Assembly (NCBI GenBank): GCA_003513495.1
Contig: DOPM01000055.1
Location: 134,918-198,917 of the forward strand
Origin: Desulfosporosinus sp.
GTDB lineage: Bacteria; Bacillota; Desulfitobacteriia; Desulfitobacteriales; Desulfitobacteriaceae
Reading direction: 5' to 3'
Length of the DNA stretch: 64,000 nt
Shown: positions 35,999 through 44,732 of the stretch, in pieces
Layout: each line of letters begins with the position of its first letter
Position numbering within the stretch: position 1 is the first letter of the stretch
The notes under the pieces: generated by a model
Seen by the model: only the letters and a program-made list of their open reading frames with translations
What the model was told of the DNA's origin: nothing
Database searches by the model: none
Position numbers and translations under genes: made by a program

Positions 35999-36718
35999 TT
36001 AAATACAACACCTAAAGATACAAAAACTTAGCCTATCACTATATTTTTTGGTAAGATGCACATGCTTTTCAAATATCTCCAGTAATTGGTCATCTATGTT
36101 TTCCGAAAGTAAAAAATCAGAAGCGGAATCAATATCATTCTCATTTTCATCAAATTCCGATTTGTATCTTTCTACAGTTATTTGTTTAAAACCGGCCTTA
36201 TGAAAAAGATTATACCATTCTGATTGAGTTAGTAATTGAGAAACTCCATAAAAGTCAACCATTGTATTAAGATCTTCCTGAGAAAGTGAATCTTCAAGTA
36301 CCATTTCAATTGCGAGTAACACACCATTTGTCTTAAGCACTCTTTTAAATTCCATTATTGTTGAGGAGACATTTGTAAAGGAAGTTACAGATTCTGATAG
36401 GATGAAATCAAATGATCTATCAATAAAAGGTAAACTTTCGGCACTACCCTGCACAACATTAATAGGTAGTTGTAAGGATGAAAACCTTTGTTTTGCTTTC
36501 AATAACATTGTAGTATTACTATCCAAGGAAGTAACCGGGCATCGGTACTTTTCTGCAATGTAAGCCGATGTCTGACCTGTTCCACATCCAACGTCAAGGA
36601 TTGACGTTTCTTGATCTATATACTCCCTTGATAAAATGCGTTTTGTAAGTTTAAGCCCTCCGGGGTGAGCCCCCCCAACTCCGAAGGATGCCAAACAATC
36701 GAGATAGGTGTAATTCAA
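35999..36718 (-). CDS. Class I SAM-dependent methyltransferase
   Basis: 239 residues beginning at a TTG behind AAGGATGTG. Motif I ILDVGCGTGQTSAYIAEKY, motif II VTSLDSNTTML and the post-I region VVQGSAESLPFIDRSFDFIL are intact, typical of Methyltransf_11. The substrate is unknown. It is not related closely to the methyltransferase at 41.6-42.2 kb. It is a single-gene unit divergent from the DUF2268 gene. Confidence 0.88.
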   Translation of the reverse strand: MNYTYLDCLASFGVGGAHPGGLKLTKRILSREYIDQETSILDVGCGTGQTSAYIAEKYRCPVTSLDSNTTMLLKAKQRFSSLQLPINVVQGSAESLPFIDRSFDFILSESVTSFTNVSSTIMEFKRVLKTNGVLLAIEMVLEDSLSQEDLNTMVDFYGVSQLLTQSEWYNLFHKAGFKQITVERYKSEFDENENDIDSASDFLLSENIDDQLLEIFEKHVHLTKKYSDRLSFCIFRCCI

Positions 36719-36860
36719 TCTCAGTCACATCCTTGTGTTAAATAACTATAGTATAGTATGAGCAAGCGAAATAATTGTCACTTTAGGGTCCTCCCATGAG
36801 AGTTTTCTGGCATTTAAAAGCAACATATTAATTAGACCAGATGCAAGCTAGGGGTGCTTT

Positions 36861-37658
36861 ATGAGCGTTATTAGGACAGACAAGTGGTTAGAGGATTTAT
36901 ATGAGCAACCAATTAAACTATGTGAAAAGTTAATGGATTACTTTGAAGGCGTTGAAGCCTGGGAAATCTATGATTATTTAACCCTGCATGGTATGTATCG
37001 TCCCTTCAAGAACGGAACCGAGCAAGTAAAAAAGTTGCAAGAAAATAACGCATGGGAAATTGTACAAGATGAAATACAACGACTTCAGAAAATGTGGGAA
37101 GGGCCCAATATCCCAGTCTTTATTTTTCCATCAGATATTTATAACCCGGAAATCAAAATAGATTTCAACGGAAAATCAGGTCTGGCCTTTAAGGATAAAC
37201 TTATATTATTTATTTCAGTAGATACCTTGGAAAAGGAAATAAGGTCATTATTTACACATGAATACAACCATGTATGTCGGTTACTTAGATATAAAAAAAG
37301 TGAAGAGCATTATGTATTGCTCGACACTATTGTTTTGGAAGGGTTAGCCGAAAATGCAGTCCGCGAAAGATTTGGCGAAGGGTTTATAGCAACTTGGACA
37401 TCATATTATTCAGTTGATGAGCTAGAGAAACTATGGAAAACCCTAGTGCAACCCCACAAAAATTTATTAAAAACTGCTCATAAACACCATGCCATACTGT
37501 ATGGCTTAGATAATTATCCCAAAATGGCAGGGTACTGTGTTGGGTATTATTTAGTTAGGAAATTTATGGAACAAAACACCTTAACAACTAACGATCTACT
37601 TGATACCCCAACTGCTAAGATCCTAGGGGTTAGCCCGAATTTAGAGTATAGGAAATAA
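36861..37658 (+). CDS. DUF2268-type putative Zn protease
   Basis: 265 residues with HEYNH in SLFTHEYNHVCRLLRYKKS and a downstream glutamate in VLEGLAENAV, the gluzincin pattern of DUF2268 (YjaZ-like) proteins. AGGGGTGCTTT precedes the ATG. The last ten or so codons (GVSPNLEYRK) coincide with sequence that matches the toxin-antitoxin-like locus at 63.1 kb. The natural C-terminus may therefore have been replaced by that element. Confidence 0.82.
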   Translation: MSVIRTDKWLEDLYEQPIKLCEKLMDYFEGVEAWEIYDYLTLHGMYRPFKNGTEQVKKLQENNAWEIVQDEIQRLQKMWEGPNIPVFIFPSDIYNPEIKIDFNGKSGLAFKDKLILFISVDTLEKEIRSLFTHEYNHVCRLLRYKKSEEHYVLLDTIVLEGLAENAVRERFGEGFIATWTSYYSVDELEKLWKTLVQPHKNLLKTAHKHHAILYGLDNYPKMAGYCVGYYLVRKFMEQNTLTTNDLLDTPTAKILGVSPNLEYRK

Positions 37659-37747
37659 CCGCGATCCTTGGCAGGGCGGTTATTTTCATAACCATATATT
37701 AAAGTTTCGCAAATGTAATCATACCACTCCACGTAATTTAGCCCCAT
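37629..37747 (-). other. Degraded copy of the type I toxin-antitoxin-like locus
   Basis: GGTTAGCCCGAATT and the AATAACCGC...GCGGTTATTTTC hairpin (37655-37687) match 63110-63169. On the minus strand ATGATTACATTTGCGAAACT then ENNRPAKDRGYFL in the neighbouring frame match the hydrophobic peptide gene at 63.13-63.23 kb. The helix is disrupted by small deletions, so the toxin is dead. The hairpin probably now serves as terminator for the DUF2268 gene. Confidence 0.65.
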
Positions 37748-37779
37748 CTCTCTGGCTTGTCTCTATTATTGTACAAAAT

Positions 37780-38820
37780 TTATTCCGTTCGGCGATAGTA
37801 ACACATATACTCACTTTCGCATAAACCATTAACCCCCCTAATCGATTTAGCCTGCAGCCTTACCTCTTCAGGGGAGTGACCAGCTTCGATAAAATCCAGC
37901 ATTCCCTTAACCAGCTTGACACTTGCAGCCTTCTTCTTCAAAGAGGCCTCACGACCCACAATTTTCAGAGACATAACCCCGATTTCCTTTAGTTGTGTCA
38001 ATGCACATAGCCCACACATCCCTAAAGGATCCCCTTTGGGACTAGGCACTCCACCAAAATTCTTAATTCCAATCCAAAGCCAGCGCCGATATTCATCCAA
38101 GTGCTCTCTGAAGGTTTCCTTATTAACTCGAAACAGCCTCTCCCTTTGGCCCTTTTGATCGTCGCTTCCTTCTTCTTCGATCTTAATGGGCTTATAGACC
38201 CAAGCGGGATTATGACAAAATGCCCCGCCAAAGGCATGACTGACATGGCAGTATCCTTCTTCAAAAACACAGCCATCATTTAGGACAAAAGCCTCGTACT
38301 CCAGATGTGCACTACCCCGCTCAATAATTGATTTCATGGTTTCCATCTCTACATAACGCGGGAAAATTATCCTTCGTATACCAAGCTGACTAAAAAAGGA
38401 GACTGCGGCACTGTTCAATACTGCCGCTAAGCTGCTAACATGAATAACTACCGGAGGCAGAGCCTCTTTCAGGAAACATATAAGCCCCGGATCCGCCACT
38501 ATAAAGGCATCCACACCGCAATATTCGTGGGCCTGCCGAACTGTTGTAAGAATATCTGTGTAAAGTTCCGGGGCATATCCCGGCTGATTTAAAGTAAGAA
38601 ACACCTTTGCGCCTGCTCTTTGGGTGACAATGGCTAACTCTTTTAATTCTTCCAGACTCTCCAGATTGGCTTTACCGGGTTCTCGGCGATTCAACCAAAG
38701 CTCTTGTTCCAGGCCTTTTCGCCAAGTTCTGGTACTTAAACCACAATAGATTTCCTCTGCCCCCAGGTTCACCAGAGTCTCAGCCTCGTGTACCGAATTA
38801 ACCGGGGCCAAAATCTTCAT
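37780..38820 (-). CDS. U32-family protein (UbiU/TrhP-like)
   Basis: About 346 residues; the ATG at 38820 lies seven bases after GAGGTG. It opens MKILAPVNSVHEAETLVNLG and AEEIYCGLS, typical of U32 peptidase-like proteins. The clustered cysteines CVFEEGYC, FGGAFCHNP and MCGLCAL suit an iron-sulfur site. U32 proteins act in tRNA or ubiquinone hydroxylation and in collagenase-like roles. It is the second gene of a two-gene unit with another U32-like protein, recalling the UbiU-UbiV heterodimer. Confidence 0.82.
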   Translation of the reverse strand: MKILAPVNSVHEAETLVNLGAEEIYCGLSTRTWRKGLEQELWLNRREPGKANLESLEELKELAIVTQRAGAKVFLTLNQPGYAPELYTDILTTVRQAHEYCGVDAFIVADPGLICFLKEALPPVVIHVSSLAAVLNSAAVSFFSQLGIRRIIFPRYVEMETMKSIIERGSAHLEYEAFVLNDGCVFEEGYCHVSHAFGGAFCHNPAWVYKPIKIEEEGSDDQKGQRERLFRVNKETFREHLDEYRRWLWIGIKNFGGVPSPKGDPLGMCGLCALTQLKEIGVMSLKIVGREASLKKKAASVKLVKGMLDFIEAGHSPEEVRLQAKSIRGVNGLCESEYMCYYRRTE

Positions 38821-38844
38821 TCTAGTCACCTCAGTTTCTTTACC

Positions 38845-39753
38845 CTATATCGGTTCCCGTTGGATCACCAAGCGCGAAATACCAACCCTTGCAGCTATGT
38901 CTAATCCCTCTTTCAGAAATTCCCTTTCCTCCCGATAGAAAATTGTATTTCCCTTTTGCAGAATTACCCAGTCCTTACTTTTCTTCACCTGGTGACTGGA
39001 ATCGAACATTTCCAACCAATAGAAGTGGCACTTGCGATCGCATCCACCAGAAAAAGGCTTGAACTTTTGGTGCTCCTCAACCCCCCAGGAATGAAGCAAA
39101 CAAATTCGGCCAGTCATTATGACGCCATAGCGCAAATAAAGAGTTGACTCATATCCCCAATCCGTTAAATGATTATCCAGCCCTTGCGGGGAAAGATCCA
39201 ATTCGATTCGCCTGACTTTATACTGTCTAAGCAAAACCTGCATGGGGACCCCAGCTAAACTACACGAGCGAAAACGCGCCAATTCCTCCCCTTCTGACTT
39301 GTTACAATGAGTTAACATCCTGGGATCTCGTAGTAGCTTGTTGAGCAAACGCCCCAATACAGGGGTTAATGTAGGACAGTCCTCAGCTATGATCTGAAGT
39401 ACACCCCAATCGTTAACTACGACCTCCGCCCGTGGTTGTAACCGCATCAGCCGTTGAAGTAAACCCTTAACTACTTCAAGTCCCGATTCAGTCACATAAG
39501 GTGTGACCAAAGTAAACTTCATTCCCCGCTGCTCCGCCAAAACCATGGCTCGATCAAGTTCCTTTGGGCTAGGGAGTGCCTTTTCACAAAACTCCTGCCC
39601 AAAATATATCCGGGTAAACTTCACTGGGCCAAACTTATCCTCACAAACCTCTCTAACATCCGCCAGAGAATCATGGTCAGTCTCCTTGGTACCCCACGGC
39701 TCGTCTAGCCATGCTAACGTCTGCCCTCGGGGAATTGACAGTGCCCATTCCAT
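38845..39753 (-). CDS. U32-like partner protein (UbiV-like layout)
   Basis: About 302 residues from the ATG at 39753, preceded by GGAGGTG. It starts directly with a barrel strand (MEWALSIPRGQTLAWLDEPW), has VVNDWGVLQII typical of UbiV-like proteins, and carries cysteines at RSCSLAG, RICLLHSWG and GGCDRKCHFYW that could hold a cluster. It ends 24 bases before the U32 gene that follows; both starts share a nearly identical leader. The substrate is unknown. Confidence 0.75.
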   Translation of the reverse strand: MEWALSIPRGQTLAWLDEPWGTKETDHDSLADVREVCEDKFGPVKFTRIYFGQEFCEKALPSPKELDRAMVLAEQRGMKFTLVTPYVTESGLEVVKGLLQRLMRLQPRAEVVVNDWGVLQIIAEDCPTLTPVLGRLLNKLLRDPRMLTHCNKSEGEELARFRSCSLAGVPMQVLLRQYKVRRIELDLSPQGLDNHLTDWGYESTLYLRYGVIMTGRICLLHSWGVEEHQKFKPFSGGCDRKCHFYWLEMFDSSHQVKKSKDWVILQKGNTIFYREEREFLKEGLDIAARVGISRLVIQREPI

Positions 39754-39990
39754 AGTAGTCACCTCCAGTTTCCCGGATCAATCTAAAGCAATAATAGTCT
39801 ATGCTTAGGCCTAATAGGTGTTCCCTTATATCATAGGGCGGATGTGCATGAAAAAAGGGCAAATGCTATCGGATAATTTGCATTGCCCTTAGGCATTAAT
39901 ACATGGGATTCTTTTAAAAATAAATTCAGTCTCTTACTCCAGAGAAATAAGAAACTAACAATGCGAAGGTTCAGCTTGTAAAGACAGACG

Positions 39991-40015
39991 AAAAGACCGA
40001 GGGCTTCGGTCTTTT
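39991..40015. terminator. Bidirectional terminator
   Basis: AAAAGACCGA / TCGGTCTTTT form a 10-bp stem with a 5-base loop; the A/T ends serve as T-tracts on both strands. It lies just 3' of the small Sm-like gene. Confidence 0.75.
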
Positions 40016-40050
40016 CAGCTTTAAACCTTTAAAAGAACTGCGCTATAAAA

Positions 40051-40320
40051 TTAGATGAAGAGCAGGGGAAGTAAAACCAATGTGGCAATCGAACCAAACG
40101 CAACTCCTGCGCCAAAACCGGGATAACCATACCAACCGTAACTAAAGCCGCCAAGATTTCTTGTGCGACTAAGAGGTTGTAAATATACTCTGTCATAGTC
40201 AACGTCCCCGATAATACCACGGTGAATTCTTCCATCATGAGTACTGATTTCAACTGCTCTGCCTCTGTATCTGTTGCATAGCGAATAATAATCTCCAGCT
40301 GACAATTTCTTCACCCCCAT
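40051..40320 (-). CDS. Small Sm-like, glycine-rich membrane-anchored protein
   Basis: 89 residues. The first half (RGRAVEISTHDGRIHRGIIG, DVDYDRVYLQPL) has the beta-barrel pattern of small Sm/DUF2642-like proteins common in Firmicutes. A glycine-tyrosine-rich linker and a C-terminal hydrophobic helix follow. The exact start is unclear: ATG 40320 lacks a ribosome site, and GGGGGTG lies inside the first codons. Its central 150 bases are duplicated at 40857-41008. Confidence 0.7.
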   Translation of the reverse strand: MGVKKLSAGDYYSLCNRYRGRAVEISTHDGRIHRGIIGDVDYDRVYLQPLSRTRNLGGFSYGWYGYPGFGAGVAFGSIATLVLLPLLFI

Positions 40321-40434
40321 GTCCTAGTATCTAAATAAGCTTTACATTAGTTTATGTATGGGGATGTTGAATTGATCCATAATTTACCAAAAGGTATGGA
40401 GTCAGCAACTTATCTCTGAGTATTCACTGGGTTA

Positions 40435-40461
40435 AGGCCGCCTTATAAAACGAGGCGGCCT
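40435..40461. terminator. Terminator-like hairpin
   Basis: AGGCCGCC / GGCGGCCT around an 11-base loop. The preceding 20 bases and the hairpin are shared with 63336-63385. Confidence 0.55.
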
Positions 40462-40538
40462 GATTTATCCCTCAGCACGTTAAACTCTAAGGACTCTGTT
40501 CCTCACAAAGATGCTACCAATGAATTGCTCTGGGCAGT

Positions 40539-40862
40539 TTATTGTTGATCTTCTGGTTCTTCTTGAGGGGCTTTTGCTTTATCCATGCTAATGTTTAAAT
40601 ACCCGAAAACTATCACGATGATTGAAGTCAGCCAGCACAATATAGCATAGGGAAAATACTGTACTACAGGAACTCCAATCGTTAGATAGACAAAGATACC
40701 ACTACTGTTCCAGGGAATGAGAGGTCCTGTAAGGGTTCCACCGGCTTCCAAGGTACGTGTCAGATTTTTAAGCTTAAGCTTTTGATTTCTATAACACTCT
40801 TCAAACATCTGACCCGGCAGAATGACCGCCAGGTATGAATTAGCCGTAATCATGTATACCAA
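40539..40862 (-). pseudogene. C-terminal fragment of an NhaC-family antiporter
   Basis: About 105 residues (ITANSYLAVILPGQMFEECY ... GPLIPWNSSGIFVYLTIGVP) match the last fifth of NhaC-type Na+/H+ antiporters, which are normally about 470 residues. The 5' part is missing. It is replaced at 40857 by a duplicated piece of the small Sm-like gene, so this is a truncated pseudogene. An intact NhaC is at 50.4-51.9 kb. Confidence 0.85.
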
Positions 40863-41008
40863 CCGTAACTAAAGCCGCCCAAATTTCTTGTGCGACTAAG
40901 AGGTTGTAAATATACTCTGTCATAGTCAACATCCCCAATAATACCACGGTGAATTCTTCCGTCATGAGTACTGATTTCAACTGCTCTGCCTCTGTATTTG
41001 TTGCGTTG
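40857..41008 (-). repeat. Partial duplication of the small Sm-like gene
   Basis: About 150 bases are nearly identical to 40126-40275, with five or six substitutions. The copy lacks both the start and the C-terminal helix. It is joined on one side to the NhaC fragment and on the other to an unrecognised sequence reading SHAGFCHNWIKENFGSIQ. Confidence 0.85.
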
Positions 41009-41082
41009 TATTGATCCAAAATTTTCCTTAATCCAGTTATGGCAAAAGCCGGCATGCGATGTCAAATGGCTTTGTATCGTAC

Positions 41083-41112
41083 AAAAAACCGCGGCTACCG
41101 CCCCGGTTTTTT
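41083..41112. terminator. Strong terminator
   Basis: AAAAAACCG / CGGTTTTTT stem with extra G-C pairs, usable on both strands. Confidence 0.75.
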
Positions 41113-41197
41113 ATTATCCCCTTAATTATATTCATGCCCCTAAAATCCTTTGTTTCCCATGGTGAGTTTTAAATAATTCAATCTACTCTATTGCATA

Positions 41198-41640
41198 TTA
41201 ATTTACTCTAACAACTGGACGGGCCTCAATATACCCTCTATACCCCATCGGAGCAAGTTGAAATCTCGGTGCTGCTTCAGGTGCCCAGTTATATCCGTAA
41301 ATATTAGGGTCGAATTTTTCAATGTGCTCCCAAATTTCGCCGATAGCCTCCATAAAGTCATCGTCGTTATATGGTTCTCCTTGAAAGATCATCATCGTGC
41401 TTGGTGGCAAATCAATCAGCTCATATCCGTCGGGGACAGCATTGTTATAATCAAGCGGCAGTTCCACACCCTGCACATATTGGGAAGTACCATTCTTTAT
41501 CAGGTCTTCCGGCAGCCACATTCCAATGGGTTCATAAATTGCTTCTTTAACACTTGTAAGCATCGGCCACACATCACAGCCGACTTCTTCACAGTATGCG
41601 AAATACTCTGTTGCTTTGATTCCTGGGCTCTGGCACTCTT
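41198..41640 (-). pseudogene. C-terminal half of an AraC/GyrI-type regulator
   Basis: The minus strand from about 41635 reads GIKATEYFAYCEEVGCDVWP and continues through WEHIEKFDPNIYGYNWAPEA to a stop at 41198. This is the effector-binding half of an AraC/GyrI-type regulator. There is no DNA-binding half; an in-frame TGA and the end of a methyltransferase gene in another frame lie immediately upstream. It is therefore a truncated gene joined to foreign sequence. Confidence 0.65.
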
Positions 41641-42242
41641 CTCAGCGACGAACAAAGATAGATCGCAGACTGGGGGCCAACATCAATTTTATTAACATCA
41701 TAGTAATGACTTTTCATTTCCTTTTCCCCGTGGCATACAAATCCAAAGTAATCTCCTCCTTCAGCCCATTCAATGAGATCCGTAAATAATCGACGCTTTT
41801 GGTTATAATCGTAGAAAAGGATCTGGTTACGGGAAAGCCTGCCGGCCTCAACATATATACTGTGACGCAATTCAGAACTTAACCCATGCAGAACAAAAGA
41901 TGAGAGAACTAAGTCAAAACTTGCATCAGGAAAATCTAATCCCTTGGTGATATCCCCCTTCTCAAACTCAATGGATTTCCCCCGGGTGGACTTTCTGGCT
42001 GCTCTGAGCATGGATGAGGAGAAGTCCACCCCCACAGCTTGATAACCACGCTCGGCAAAACAATATGTAAAGGCACCTGTGCCGCACCCTATATCCAATA
42101 CTCTACCACCGGGAGGAATATTCAAAAAGCCTGCGTACTTATTCAAAACAGAGCGATAATTCTTGACCTGCCAACGAAAGAATTTATTGTAAACAGGTGC
42201 AATCATATTAAATAATCGTGCATGTTTCTCTAATTCTTCCAA
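41589..42242 (-). CDS. Class I SAM-dependent methyltransferase
   Basis: About 217 residues from a TTG preceded by GAAAGGATAACC. Motif I VLDIGCGTGAFTYCFAERGY, then VGVDFSSSML and FEKGDITKGLDFPDASFDLV. The C-terminal 20 or so residues (VPEPRNQSNRVFRIL) run into the AraC-type fragment in another frame, so the natural end is probably lost or altered slightly. The substrate is unknown. A longer reading from 42416 has no ribosome site. Confidence 0.82.
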   Translation of the reverse strand: MEELEKHARLFNMIAPVYNKFFRWQVKNYRSVLNKYAGFLNIPPGGRVLDIGCGTGAFTYCFAERGYQAVGVDFSSSMLRAARKSTRGKSIEFEKGDITKGLDFPDASFDLVLSSFVLHGLSSELRHSIYVEAGRLSRNQILFYDYNQKRRLFTDLIEWAEGGDYFGFVCHGEKEMKSHYYDVNKIDVGPQSAIYLCSSLRRVPEPRNQSNRVFRIL

Positions 42243-42581
42243 GGTTATCCTTTCCTTTCTAAACAATATGACTAAGCCAATATTCAGATTGTCAAAATTG
42301 CTTACAGTGCCCCTTCGCTTTCCCATCGCAGTATTATGGCAAATCAAAAGGAGATTAAAAAATAGAATAAACAAATTCTGGCCTGTATGTATTTCACAAA
42401 AACCTTCCGATATCATATAATAACATCGTGTGTGTTTAGTCTTACCAAAACCTTACAAACCGATAGTTTAAGTTTAACACTTTTTTGTACTAACCAGAAA
42501 ATAACTTTAATGTATACTTTTCGTTCATATCAGTGCAACTATGGCAGCCGCCATGAATCAGAGGGAATTAAGGAGGTTCTT

Positions 42582-42854
42582 ATGTATTTGCATTTCCGTT
42601 CTGAACTAGCAACATTAGGTCAGGAAATTGATCAACTATGGGCGCCAGAACTGCGTGGTGCCAGTGATTCGGCAACATTCTTTGCCGCCAAAGGAAAAGT
42701 TTTGGATATTCTAAACGTGTTATTCGGTGAAAAATCCAGAGAGTTTCGAGTTGTCAAACTAACCAATTCTCCAGCTACTGTCGTAAAAGTTATAAATTAT
42801 GTCATACGCAGATCAGACATGAACTCACCTAGGAATAAGGTTGTTAACCTGTAA
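42582..42854 (+). CDS. Hypothetical 90-residue protein
   Basis: Starts at the ATG behind AAGGAGGTTCTT and ends 40 bases before a terminator. The product (MYLHFRSELATLGQEIDQLW ...) is soluble and mixed helix/strand; I recognise no family. The clean ribosome site and terminator argue that it is a real single-gene unit. Confidence 0.65.
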   Translation: MYLHFRSELATLGQEIDQLWAPELRGASDSATFFAAKGKVLDILNVLFGEKSREFRVVKLTNSPATVVKVINYVIRRSDMNSPRNKVVNL

Positions 42855-42892
42855 TTATTCAACCTACAATTAGAAGCAGGCCTAAGCAAAAC

Positions 42893-42922
42893 AAGATGAG
42901 AGGAAATCACCTCTCATCTTTT
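42893..42922 (+). terminator. Terminator of the 90-residue gene
   Basis: An 11-bp stem AAGATGAGAGG / CCTCTCATCTT followed by TT. Confidence 0.85.
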
Positions 42923-43036
42923 ACATATGGGGATAAACTAGATTCTACAAACACGGAATACCCAAGAACTATCGCTGTCACAATGACTGGAATAAGCGTC
43001 AGCCATATCGGCGGTGTCGAATATGGTCTTGTTTAG
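42907..43036 (-). pseudogene. Possible membrane-protein tail remnant
   Basis: On the minus strand one frame reads IWLTLIPVIVTAIVLGYSVF followed by a polar tail and a stop inside the terminator. There is no start, and upstream codons are broken. It looks like the last helix of a lost transporter. The rest of 42923-43170 shows nothing. Confidence 0.3.
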
Positions 43037-43170
43037 TGGAAATCTCGTCTTGTTTAATAATAAATTCTCCTTTCTTGCTTTAATATCGTCTTCCCTATAA
43101 CCTATCATTACTGCTCATATTTTTCCACCGCGGGTCTTTCATCACATGCACATAATCTCTTAGATCGGGT

Positions 43171-44676
43171 TTATATCAGCTCCACTGTAACATCTTCGCG
43201 CCTTTTTTCATGAAACACCATGCGCCACTCCACATGGTCCACCGGCTCAAAATGCAGTGCGGAGCAGGCTACATGGAGCTTGCCTTGGCCGCTGCCTCCG
43301 AAAATGATGGCACTCGGACCATCTGCGCCACCAATGATGCCGATGCAAATGCTGCCCGATGCCTGGGGCTCATTGGGATTGGTGAGCTTTTGCCGAGGTT
43401 GGTCGGATGGAATGCAATCAGTGACGGTGAATGCACCATCAGGCAGATCCGGCGCGAGCGTATAGCTCATCACAGTATAGTGCGTCGGGAACTCCTGATT
43501 TTGGTTGCCAAAATGCTCACGGAACATTTCTTTCCGCTCATATTCCCGCACGGTCAGCGTATGCTGTGCGCCAGTGGTCGGGTGTGTAAACTCGATACGC
43601 TCACCGAGCGCTGGTACATGGAAGTGCGGTCCTGAAATAGCGACAGGCTCCTGCATCAGGGTTACGCTAAGCGTCTTGATCTGAGGTTTGCGTTTCTTCG
43701 GCCAAGGAAAAGCAGAGCGCCAGATTACCCAGCCATAGGCAGGATCAAGGGCATAATGCTGGGTCACGCTCTTGGCCTCAAGGCCGTTGCCCTCTGGGAA
43801 ACAGGGATTCCATGACACGCCGCAGCCATGAGAGCCTGAAAGGACAGTTCCGTTCAACACAACTTTCGGATTTATATTAATGGCCAGCGGATTTTCTGCG
43901 TGGATCTGCATCCGCTGTTCATCGGTAATGTCGGTTCCATCCGTCTCAATAGAGAGATTCCACTTGTCTACAAAGGAACGGATGCTCTCAGCTGGAACCT
44001 GTAGGCAAAAGTCCACGACCAAGCCTTTACTGCAGGTGTAAATTGCTGGGATATGCCAGACTTCATCATCCCAGACAAACTGCCTATCGAGACAAATTTC
44101 CTTGCCAGCTCTTTCACGTCCATGATGTCCCCAAAAGTTTCCGTTAAAGTAAACCTTCCATTCGGGTATCTTTGGCTCAACAGGAACCCACTCATAGTAA
44201 TCTTCAGTATATTTGAGGCGACTGTAATCAAACTCGGCCTGAAGCTCCTTGATATAAGAAAAGGGCTGCTCCATAGGCGCGAGCAACAGCTTCTCCCGAA
44301 TGGCATCCAGCACAACCTTCTGTTCACCGGTGAGAGGACTGTCCTGCAGGAAGGCGTCAAACTGCGCCTGATTCCAACAGTATACCTGCTCCAGTGCCGC
44401 AGCATCACCGCAAGCCAGCAGGAGCCGCAGGAAGTCCATAAAATCTCTTGCCACCGGATGCACATAGTTTCCCGGTGTATTCATCGGGCTGACCGTAAAC
44501 ACCATCTCGCCAAAGCCATACACGAAGCAATAGTGGATACCATCCACACCGGCCCAGCCGATCACTTTCGACCCCTTGGGCGTACAGAAGTAGTTGCTTT
44601 CACTCTCGCCACGCCCCAATCCAACGCAGGAGCCGTCAATATTCAGTTTTAGATATCTTTTATAAGTGGTTGCCAT
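43171..44676 (-). CDS. Large protein of unknown function with an IGGADGP motif
   Basis: About 501 residues, start ATG 44676 (weak GAGG upstream). The protein is soluble and rich in W, Y, H and P. It opens TYKRYLKLNIDGSCVGLG. Near residue 450 it contains CIGIIGGADGPSAIIFG, which closely resembles a conserved segment of the beta subunit of Na+-translocating decarboxylases, although the rest is not a membrane protein. Its base composition is visibly GC-richer than its neighbours, suggesting transfer. I cannot assign a function. Confidence 0.6.
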   Translation of the reverse strand: MATTYKRYLKLNIDGSCVGLGRGESESNYFCTPKGSKVIGWAGVDGIHYCFVYGFGEMVFTVSPMNTPGNYVHPVARDFMDFLRLLLACGDAAALEQVYCWNQAQFDAFLQDSPLTGEQKVVLDAIREKLLLAPMEQPFSYIKELQAEFDYSRLKYTEDYYEWVPVEPKIPEWKVYFNGNFWGHHGRERAGKEICLDRQFVWDDEVWHIPAIYTCSKGLVVDFCLQVPAESIRSFVDKWNLSIETDGTDITDEQRMQIHAENPLAININPKVVLNGTVLSGSHGCGVSWNPCFPEGNGLEAKSVTQHYALDPAYGWVIWRSAFPWPKKRKPQIKTLSVTLMQEPVAISGPHFHVPALGERIEFTHPTTGAQHTLTVREYERKEMFREHFGNQNQEFPTHYTVMSYTLAPDLPDGAFTVTDCIPSDQPRQKLTNPNEPQASGSICIGIIGGADGPSAIIFGGSGQGKLHVACSALHFEPVDHVEWRMVFHEKRREDVTVELI

Positions 44677-44732
44677 CAAGGCCTCGCATTCTATGTATTC
44701 GCTGACTAATCGGAATTAATCGCTATGTAGGG

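Noticed and set aside
43210..44652. Long plus-strand ORFs opposite the 500-residue gene
   Set aside because: The region is GC-richer and has few stops on either strand; the plus-strand frames show no start signals or domains.
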